DNA of 64,000 nucleotides from Fen-1258 sp041658245 (lineage in GTDB: Bacteria; Bacteroidota; Ignavibacteria; Ignavibacteriales; Melioribacteraceae). A program made the translations under genes and the position numbers. Where the stretch lies: contig JBBAAM010000001.1 in the NCBI GenBank assembly GCA_041658245.1, forward strand, positions 1-64,000, written 5' to 3'. Shown one piece after another: positions 54,333 to 61,194 of the stretch. The notes beneath the pieces were generated by a model. That model was given only the letters and a program-made list of their open reading frames with translations, searched no databases and was not told the origin of the DNA. Within the stretch, counting starts at the first letter, position 1; each line of letters begins with the position of its first letter.

Positions 54333-54670
54333 TTTTTCTACGAACTTAACTATTAGAATTATTCCAACTATATTTTTCAATTTCTTTGTCTTTGGTGTCT
54401 CAGCAATATGATTTTAATAGCTGCTCATTATTTTATGTACAACTTCAACAATCAATTCCACAAGGTGATTTTTGGAATATCCTGCCGAAGAATAATACAA
54501 AGGCAAACAACCCCCGAAAAGTCACTCGATCAAGAATAAATTATTACTCTTTGTAAAGTTGAGCTTCTCATTTCTTTTTTCGATTTTCCCAAACGAGAAC
54601 AAGATAAATCTTAATAACCGCAGAATGACTTACGCAGAATAGAGTAACGAAAATATTTCTAATTGTAATC
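54333..54670. other. Intergenic region after the mer operon, nothing recognised
   Basis: About 340 AT-rich bases. No gene, clear terminator or known repeat was found. The end encodes in frame a hydrophobic leader (KIFLIVILVGAL) that may belong to the next gene, but it begins with ACG (54647-54649 region) instead of ATG. Confidence 0.4.
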
Positions 54671-55159
54671 TTGGTGGGAGCGCTTAATAATTTCTTTTGT
54701 AAAAGTACAAAAAGTGATTGGAGTTCATTTCAATTTTTGATTGGGGAATGGGTTGGCGAAGGAAGCGGTAAGCCGGGAGAAGCAACCGGTTCATCAATAT
54801 TCTCTTTCGATTTGCAAAACACTGTCTTGGTAAGAAAAAGTTATGCAGATTATCCGGCGGCAAATAACCGCCCCGCTTTTCGGCATGACGACCTTATGAT
54901 CATATATCAAGAGAACAAATCCATTAAAGCAATTTATTTTGATAACGAAGGACATGCAATAAATTACTCTATAAGTTTATCAAAAGATCTTAATACAATT
55001 ACATTCGTAAACGATATTAATTCTGCGGCACCAAGATTTCGGCTTATGTACACAAAGAGCAGAGAGAACACGATGAAAATTAGTTTTAAATTTGCCCCGC
55101 CCGGCAAGCCCGAAGAGTTCTCTAAATATTTAGATGGGGTTGTTAAAAAGAAAATATAA
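54671..55159 (+). CDS. Hypothetical exported beta-rich protein (lipocalin/DUF1579-like)
   Basis: A 162-residue protein from TTG. FQFLIGEWVGEGSGKPGEATG and the following strands (FSFDLQNTVLVRKSYADYP) look like a one-domain beta barrel of the DUF1579/nitrobindin-like kind. The frame upstream adds a hydrophobic segment starting with ACG, so the true start may be lost or non-standard. Assignment is tentative. Confidence 0.55.
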   Translation: MVGALNNFFCKSTKSDWSSFQFLIGEWVGEGSGKPGEATGSSIFSFDLQNTVLVRKSYADYPAANNRPAFRHDDLMIIYQENKSIKAIYFDNEGHAINYSISLSKDLNTITFVNDINSAAPRFRLMYTKSRENTMKISFKFAPPGKPEEFSKYLDGVVKKKI

Positions 55160-55227
55160 ACAGAATGCACGCCAATCTTAAATATCATCATCTTGGAATT
55201 TCGACAAACAACAAATAACTAAAAACT

Positions 55228-56040
55228 ATGTCTCAGTTTTATTTATCTGAAATCAATATCTACCCTGTTAAATCCTTAGGCGGAATTTCTCTGCAAAATT
55301 CTGATGTAACAGACCGCGGGCTAAAACATGACCGAAGATGGTTAATAATTAATAACGAAGAAAAATTTATTACACAGCGCACACACCCGCAATTAGCATT
55401 GATCAAGACAAAGATCAACGGCAATAAATTAATTTTAGGACATAAAACAAAAGAAATATCCCCGCTTGTAATTCCTATTCATCACGAAAGCGTAGAAACT
55501 GTTTTAGTAAGCATTTGGCAAGACCTTGTTGAAGCGCGTGTCGTTGGTAAATATGCCGATGAATGGTTAAGTGATGCATTAGGCATTAAATGCAGATTGG
55601 CTTACATGCAAGATGAAACACAACGGCCAGTAGACCGAGCATTTGCCGCCGACAATGAAATAGTTAGTTTTGCAGACGCATATCCTTTTCTAATTATCGG
55701 TCAATCATCTTTGGATGATTTAAATAGTCGGCTTAAAGAAAAATTACCGATGAACAGATTCAGACCAAATTTTGTTTTTAGCGGAGGAGAACCTTTTGAT
55801 GAAGACAAATGGAAGAAGATCAGAATAGGTGAAATAGTTTTTAATTTAGTAAAACCATGTTCACGCTGTGTGTTAACTACTGTAGATCAAAACACTGCCG
55901 AGAAAAACGAAGAACCGTTACGAACACTTTCTACTTACAGAAGTATAAATAACAAAGTTTATTTTGGGCAAAACCTATTACACGAAGGAAACGGCACATT
56001 AAAAGTTGGGGACGAAATAGAAATTTTGGAGCTGAAATAA
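55228..56040 (+). CDS. MOSC domain protein (YcbX-like)
   Basis: A 270-residue protein with an N-terminal beta-barrel MOSC_N domain (SEINIYPVKSLGGI, GLKHDRRWLII) and a C-terminal MOSC domain whose conserved cysteines lie in VKPCSRCVLTTVD. MOSC proteins bind molybdenum cofactor and act on N-hydroxylated compounds or carry sulfur. The next gene starts directly after its stop. Confidence 0.88.
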   Translation: MSQFYLSEINIYPVKSLGGISLQNSDVTDRGLKHDRRWLIINNEEKFITQRTHPQLALIKTKINGNKLILGHKTKEISPLVIPIHHESVETVLVSIWQDLVEARVVGKYADEWLSDALGIKCRLAYMQDETQRPVDRAFAADNEIVSFADAYPFLIIGQSSLDDLNSRLKEKLPMNRFRPNFVFSGGEPFDEDKWKKIRIGEIVFNLVKPCSRCVLTTVDQNTAEKNEEPLRTLSTYRSINNKVYFGQNLLHEGNGTLKVGDEIEILELK

Positions 56041-56577
56041 ATGTCCACAATTTATGATTTGCTGATAGGCAACGATCTCCGCTCTATAGGAAAATCAAAT
56101 GAAGTTGTTCAATTAGTAACAAGCGATCCCGTTTTGTTCGATGAAGTTTTTGACGGAATATTTCACAACGATAAAGTTGTACGTGCAAGATGTGCCGATG
56201 CTGTTGAAAAAGTCGCTCTAAAATTTCCCGCAATGATTCAGAAGAAGAAATCGGTAATTCTAAAAAACTTAAGTAAGTTCGAACAGAAAGAAGTTATGTG
56301 GCACATTGCTTTAATGATGGGATATTTAAAGCTCTCACAAAAAGAATTGGTAAAGACATTTGATGTTTTATATAAATGGCTAAACACATCGGACAGCATT
56401 ATAGTTAAAGTTGCATGCATGCAATCTCTTGCAACGCACGCGATGAAAAACAAGAAACTTCTTAAAAGTGTACGTGATGAAATCGAAAAGCAAATGCTTA
56501 CCGGCGCCCCGGCGATTAAAGCAAGAGGAAGACATTTACTCGCCGGTTTTGACAAACTCAAATCAAGCAACTTATGA
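56041..56577 (+). CDS. HEAT-repeat-like protein
   Basis: A 178-residue all-helical protein with repeated helical pairs (VVRARCADAVEKVALKFP, VKVACMQSLATHAMK, IKARGRHLLAGF), resembling HEAT/armadillo repeats. Probably a protein- or DNA-binding scaffold. It abuts the MOSC gene. Confidence 0.65.
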   Translation: MSTIYDLLIGNDLRSIGKSNEVVQLVTSDPVLFDEVFDGIFHNDKVVRARCADAVEKVALKFPAMIQKKKSVILKNLSKFEQKEVMWHIALMMGYLKLSQKELVKTFDVLYKWLNTSDSIIVKVACMQSLATHAMKNKKLLKSVRDEIEKQMLTGAPAIKARGRHLLAGFDKLKSSNL

Positions 56578-56579
56578 TG

Positions 56580-56620
56580 CCGGATACTTGATGCTGGATT
56601 ATAGATCAAGCATCCAGAAT
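56580..56620. repeat. Small inverted repeat GCTGGAT / ATCCAG
   Basis: ACTTGATGCTGGAT and ATCAAGCATCCAG in the 57-base gap between the HEAT and esterase genes form an imperfect hairpin, possibly a terminator. Confidence 0.4.
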
Positions 56621-56634
56621 CTTTAAGGAACAGA

Positions 56635-57291
56635 ATGATAACAACATCAAAAAGAATTGCAATTTCTAAAACAGCACGCTACTATATAATGGGCAAACCT
56701 TCCGCAAAAATTAATTCGGTTTGGTTTGTGTTGCACGGATATGGTCAGCTTGCGGAGGATTTTATCAAAATCTTTGAGCCGATAAAAAATGAAACTACAT
56801 TAATTATCGCTCCCGAAGCATTAAACAAATTTTATATTAAAGGATTCAGTGGAAAAGTCGGTTCTGCTTGGATGACAAAAGAGGACCGCGAAAATGAAAT
56901 TAAAGATTATGTCAATTATCTCGATTCTGTTTACGAGGATGTAATCAAGTTCGGTCTGTTATCAAAAACCAAAATAACAGTTCTGGGATTTTCACAGGGA
57001 ACTGCAGCGGCTTGTAGGTGGATATCAAAAGGCAAATCTAAAGTAGACCGATTAATACTTTGGGGTGGAAGTGTTCCGCCAGATGTTGAACTTCTATCAT
57101 CAAAAGATTTACTAAATTCTATAAATCTTACAATTATTGTCGGTGATAAAGACGAGTTTATTTCTGCAGAACAAATTGAAAATGAAGAGCAACGTTTAAG
57201 AAAGAACGATATTAAGCATTCTCTGGTTATTTTTGATGGGAAGCATGCTATTCAAAAAGAAACCCTCTTGAAAATATCTGAAGGTTGCTAA
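56635..57291 (+). CDS. Carboxylesterase/phospholipase family alpha/beta hydrolase
   Basis: A 218-residue serine hydrolase with VLHGYGQLAEDF, the nucleophile elbow GFSQGTA, the aspartate in VGDKDEFI and the histidine in DGKHAIQ. It cleaves small esters or acyl groups. Followed 28 bases later by the VOC gene. Confidence 0.87.
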   Translation: MITTSKRIAISKTARYYIMGKPSAKINSVWFVLHGYGQLAEDFIKIFEPIKNETTLIIAPEALNKFYIKGFSGKVGSAWMTKEDRENEIKDYVNYLDSVYEDVIKFGLLSKTKITVLGFSQGTAAACRWISKGKSKVDRLILWGGSVPPDVELLSSKDLLNSINLTIIVGDKDEFISAEQIENEEQRLRKNDIKHSLVIFDGKHAIQKETLLKISEGC

Positions 57292-57318
57292 AAACAAATA
57301 AACGAGAAAGGTAACAAC

Positions 57319-57690
57319 ATGGCAAATGTTATAAACTGGTTTGAAATTCCGGCTCTCGATCTTGAGAGAGCAGTAAAATTTTACTCAGATATTTTTTCCT
57401 ATTCCTCAATGCACAAAATGGATCTTGGCGGTCTCCAAATGGCAATTTTTCCTATGGAAGGAGACGGTGTTGGCGGATCTCTTTGTCAACATGAAGAGTA
57501 CAAACCATCCCAAGAGGGTTCTCTTATTTATTTAAATGCAAATCCGGATTTAAGCGTGCCGCTTTCTAAAGTTGAAGCCGCAGGAGGAAAAATTTTAATG
57601 CTGAAGAAGCAGATCTCTCCCGAGATCGGATTCATGGCTTTAATTGTAGATAGCGAAGGGAATAGAATAGCGCTTCATTCGAATAAGTAA
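57319..57690 (+). CDS. VOC (glyoxalase/bleomycin-resistance-like) protein
   Basis: A 123-residue single-domain VOC protein (INWFEIPALDLERAVKFYSD, LIVDSEGNRIALHS). Families of this type bind metal or act as dioxygenases, isomerases or binding proteins; the substrate is unknown. Confidence 0.85.
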   Translation: MANVINWFEIPALDLERAVKFYSDIFSYSSMHKMDLGGLQMAIFPMEGDGVGGSLCQHEEYKPSQEGSLIYLNANPDLSVPLSKVEAAGGKILMLKKQISPEIGFMALIVDSEGNRIALHSNK

Positions 57691-57695
57691 ATAGT

Positions 57696-57723
57696 GTGGG
57701 GACGATGGGTTCATCGTCTCCAC
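57696..57723. repeat. 28-bp GTGGGGACG palindrome
   Basis: GTGGGGACGATG-GGTT-CATCGTCTCCAC, arms with one mismatch, in the gap between the convergent VOC and TPR genes. Same family as 19851, 19962 and 59607. Confidence 0.8.
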
Positions 57724-57732
57724 GATAACTAG

Positions 57733-59172
57733 TTATAAATCATATTTTTTCTCTAAATCTTTCGCTCTGTAAGTCAATCGGTCATTATCCAAATCATCAA
57801 TAACATCCAGTAAAGTTTTCACTTTTAATTTGTCAACATTCTGTCGAGAATAAATTTCTATAAGGTTTCTTACGGCAGAATATTTATCGCGGTTGTCCGC
57901 CGCATTAATTGATCTCTTAAAATACAGCTCTGCTTTATCGAAAAGATTATTTTCAAAATAAAATGTGCCAAGCAAAAGATTGAATTGATCTTCAAATCCT
58001 TTTGCTTTACTAAGATTCGGTTTTGATTTAATGTAGCTTTCAATATCGGCAGTAGATTTATCTGAAGCGATTTGAACAGAAAGATCGTGCAGCCATTTGC
58101 TTTCCTTATCGTTATTCTTAATAACTGCAAATAATTCTTTGTAGCGGTCATTTAAGTCAGGCTCATATTTTTTTACTTTTGGATTATCTCCAATCAGCCA
58201 GCTATTATAAACTATAATATAGCGGACAGAGGCACCACCGCCCCGATACAATTTTTTTTCATTTTCCAGCGCCCTCTCACCGAATTGAATAGCTAGTTCT
58301 GAATTACCATTAAGATCATTAAAGCGCGCCTTCGCATAATAATCAATAAGATCTTGCTTGTCGTTCTTAATTATTGTTTCTGCTTTTTTAAGATCGCCGA
58401 TATTCATTAATGTCTGGCAGTAAGCATTAAGAGTCCGCTTGTTTTTGGGAAACCGGTTCAAGAAGGTTTCAAAATAAATTAGAGCGGCATACTCATTTCC
58501 TTCTAAACTTGCATATACTTCAATTAATGTTAGAGCGGATTGCCCAAAAGTTAATTTGCCTTTATCATATGCAGTGCGAAGCTGGGTCAATCCTTTTTCT
58601 CTATCACCGGAGAAACCCAAAATGCCGGCGACAAAACTTGTAATGCCGCTTAAACGGTCCGCGTAATAATTCAGCATTCCTAAAACTAAATATGCATCAT
58701 AAAATTGTGGATCGGTTTTTAAAATATCCACCATAATATTTTTTGATTTTAATCCGCTTCTGAATGCGCTCCACCAAGAACCGTCAATTCCATAAATGCG
58801 CCCGAGATAGGCATAGATAGTCCCGTAGTAAAATTTGTTTTCCGTGTTTAGTTTATCGTTTTCAAACTTATCAATAATGCTTTCACAGTAGTCAATTATT
58901 TCTTTGTTTAGGATTTTTCTGCCCTCATCACGTTTTTCCGGGTCAAGTTCCGCAACGCGTTGATAGTACTCTAATATCTTTGTATTGATTAAATAATAAT
59001 AATACTTGGGTGAGTTGGGATTTAATTTGATCTGCTCTTGAGATAATTTTTTAGCCTGATCAAACTCCTCGTTAAATGTGTGGGAGATTATTTGCAGATC
59101 AATCTGAGTTGGTTCGTAGGGTTTAGCCGAAAGAAGAGCGCTTAAGAAAAAAAGAAACAGTAACTTTTTCAT
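57733..59172 (-). CDS. Secreted TPR-repeat protein
   Basis: A 479-residue protein with a signal peptide (KKLLFLFFLSALLSA) and TPR-like helical repeats (ALTLIEVYASLEGNEYAAL, CQTLMNIGDLKKAETII, GTFYFENNLFDKAELYFKR). I choose the ATG at 59172, five residues inside the longest frame, because it begins the signal peptide. Probably a periplasmic scaffold. Confidence 0.75.
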   Translation of the reverse strand: MKKLLFLFFLSALLSAKPYEPTQIDLQIISHTFNEEFDQAKKLSQEQIKLNPNSPKYYYYLINTKILEYYQRVAELDPEKRDEGRKILNKEIIDYCESIIDKFENDKLNTENKFYYGTIYAYLGRIYGIDGSWWSAFRSGLKSKNIMVDILKTDPQFYDAYLVLGMLNYYADRLSGITSFVAGILGFSGDREKGLTQLRTAYDKGKLTFGQSALTLIEVYASLEGNEYAALIYFETFLNRFPKNKRTLNAYCQTLMNIGDLKKAETIIKNDKQDLIDYYAKARFNDLNGNSELAIQFGERALENEKKLYRGGGASVRYIIVYNSWLIGDNPKVKKYEPDLNDRYKELFAVIKNNDKESKWLHDLSVQIASDKSTADIESYIKSKPNLSKAKGFEDQFNLLLGTFYFENNLFDKAELYFKRSINAADNRDKYSAVRNLIEIYSRQNVDKLKVKTLLDVIDDLDNDRLTYRAKDLEKKYDL

Positions 59173-59362
59173 AAAAAACCATTGCAAGTGTTTTATTGTA
59201 AACGTCTAATTATGGAAATCAAAATAATCAAAGTTAATAAAGGAATCTTCACAGAAAATGCTTTTTTGTTCAAAAAAAAACAGCATAACCGAGCGGAACT
59301 TTTATCTGTCTATACAATAAAATAGTTTGTATTACGTTTACAGAATTAGAAAACAGAGTTAT

Positions 59363-59584
59363 ATGAGCGCAACTCACGAGCAAACTTTAATTGAAAAATG
59401 CCGGAACGGAGAAACTACCGCATTCGGACCGTTAATAAAAATTTATAGGAAGCAGTTGTTCTCTTATTTGCTAAGTCTTAGCGGAAACAGAGAAGACGCA
59501 GAGGACATGTTTCAAGAAACATTAATTAAGGGTTGGAGAGGAATAAAAAAGTATTCCGAACAACAAAAATTTCAAAATATTTAA
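59363..59584 (+). pseudogene. Truncated ECF RNA polymerase sigma factor
   Basis: A 73-residue frame MSATHEQTLIEKCRNGE to SEQQKFQNI that contains sigma region 2 (DAEDMFQETLIKGWRGIKKY, the -10 recognition and core-binding part). It stops exactly where the conserved WLF-x-IA-x-N segment should follow. Region 4 is absent. A 28-bp palindrome lies 22 bases after the stop. Confidence 0.8.
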
Positions 59585-59606
59585 GATGGGAATAATTTGG
59601 TTTATC

Positions 59607-59634
59607 GTAGAGACGCATGGCTATGCGTCTCTAC
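59607..59634. repeat. 28-bp GTAGAGACG palindrome
   Basis: Perfect 12-bp arms GTAGAGACGCAT and ATGCGTCTCTAC around GGCT. It lies between the truncated sigma gene and the convergent C45-like gene, where it could also terminate transcription. Confidence 0.85.
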
Positions 59635-59640
59635 AAGCTT

Positions 59641-61050
59641 TTACTTTTCGCCGGCTCTAAAAATCGTCCACGGTTGTGAAGGACGGTCTTTTAAAATCTC
59701 ACTCATCCAATCGTATTGCGGATGTTCTTCTAAAAATTTCTTTGCATCGAATGCGGTTCCGCATGAAGATCCCCACCGCGCAATAAATGACATTTGTTTT
59801 GCCATCGCCGCATCAACAACTTTACCATCCAGTGCTCCTTCGGGAGAGAAAGGAGTATAACTTGTATATAATTGAGGATCATACTCCCAGTGAGCACAAA
59901 GCATACGCTGACTCAGCGTGTTTGATTTTAGGTACGGGTCGTAATGATCGGCTACAAAATATTTTGCAAGATCTAAATTAATTTTACCTGCATTTTCTTT
60001 CATTAATTGTTTCCATCTAACACGTCGAGCAATATTTGAAAATTTTATGTTGGTGTCTTCGCTTTTAGTTTCGAAGCGTAAAAGTTTTAAATTTTCTGCA
60101 ATGTTCGATCCGGTAAAATATCCGTCTTTCTTTTTTTCAAATCCGATTTGCTTCAATCCAAGTTCTAGCCGTGCAATCTCGTTTGTTTTTATATCACCCA
60201 AGAGCCATGCGTTTGCGTATCCGCCGTTATTGTCTTTCTTCATCATATCGCACCATTCATCAATTGAATTTGCGTATTGAGTTGCGTGACGCATACGCGA
60301 AAATTCAGGTGCACCGTTCGGATCGAAAGGATAAAAGCCGCCAATAGTTGTTTCGGAACCGACAAGTCCAGCATCGGTAACAAAAAAATCCGTACCGCTG
60401 TGAATGAAACCTGTGAATGCCTGCATTAAAATTCTGTGTCCTTTTTCCGGAACGATATCAAGCACAATATTACAGAATGGATCTTCGTAACCGACCATTG
60501 AGTTATGTCCCAGTACAATTTTTCCATTAGAGGTCATGCTTCCGGTTGCGATGAAAGAACTGCACGCCTCTTTTTTAGGCGGTGGAAAATTTGTATTAAA
60601 TGAATCTTTCACCGTGGGCCACCAATACCAGATTAATTCCATGTATCCATTTAGAGCCACAAGCTCATCGCGCGACGTTGAAACGCCGGCAGCTTTCATT
60701 CCTTCAACCATTCCGTCAATCTCGGCAAGATTTTCTTCATCGACTTTTGTTGTAAGAATTTCATGTGTTTTTTGAACAAGCCATTGCCACTCCATAGCAC
60801 TCTGGTATTTCCACTTTGTGCTTAATTTTTTCAGCGATTCATTGATTTCCTTTGCTGTCAAATATCCGTGTTGAAATCCTCGTTCTTCGGGCGCACCTTC
60901 AATGTGTACATAAATCCAACCGTTCTTTTCATGCCGGTTAGCTTTTTCAAGCCAATCTTTTTGCTGCTGCGTTAGAGTTGAAGTTTGTGAAAGAAGAGTT
61001 ACTGTTGAAGACAGCAAGAATAGAAATATTAATATAAATCGGAATTTCAT
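59641..61050 (-). CDS. Secreted C45/phospholipase-B-like Ntn hydrolase
   Basis: A 469-residue protein with a signal peptide (MKFRFILIFLFLLSSTV). The candidate nucleophile cysteine is in EACSSFIATGSMTSNGKIV, followed by LGHNSM, as in acyl-CoA:6-aminopenicillanic acid acyltransferase (C45) and PLBL families. I start at 61050, where GGAG lies 6 bases upstream on the minus strand. It cleaves amide or ester bonds; substrate unknown. Confidence 0.8.
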   Translation of the reverse strand: MKFRFILIFLFLLSSTVTLLSQTSTLTQQQKDWLEKANRHEKNGWIYVHIEGAPEERGFQHGYLTAKEINESLKKLSTKWKYQSAMEWQWLVQKTHEILTTKVDEENLAEIDGMVEGMKAAGVSTSRDELVALNGYMELIWYWWPTVKDSFNTNFPPPKKEACSSFIATGSMTSNGKIVLGHNSMVGYEDPFCNIVLDIVPEKGHRILMQAFTGFIHSGTDFFVTDAGLVGSETTIGGFYPFDPNGAPEFSRMRHATQYANSIDEWCDMMKKDNNGGYANAWLLGDIKTNEIARLELGLKQIGFEKKKDGYFTGSNIAENLKLLRFETKSEDTNIKFSNIARRVRWKQLMKENAGKINLDLAKYFVADHYDPYLKSNTLSQRMLCAHWEYDPQLYTSYTPFSPEGALDGKVVDAAMAKQMSFIARWGSSCGTAFDAKKFLEEHPQYDWMSEILKDRPSQPWTIFRAGEK

Positions 61051-61162
61051 ATTGAACTCCAAGCTAAATTATAATTCAATCTAATACCTATATCCGTTTC
61101 AATCAAGAAATAAGCTTAAACGCAGAGAGCGCAAAGAGCCCCGCAAAGCACGCTAAGAAAAT

Positions 61163-61194
61163 CCACTTCTTACCTCTTACTTCTCGCCTCTAGC
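61163..61194. repeat. GAGAAGTAAGAGG-type repeat overlapping the DUF4175 3' end
   Basis: On the minus strand GCTAGAGGCGAGAAG followed by TAAGAGGTAAG encodes the last residues (ARGEK) and the stop of the DUF4175 protein, closely matching the block at the sufE end. Confidence 0.65.
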
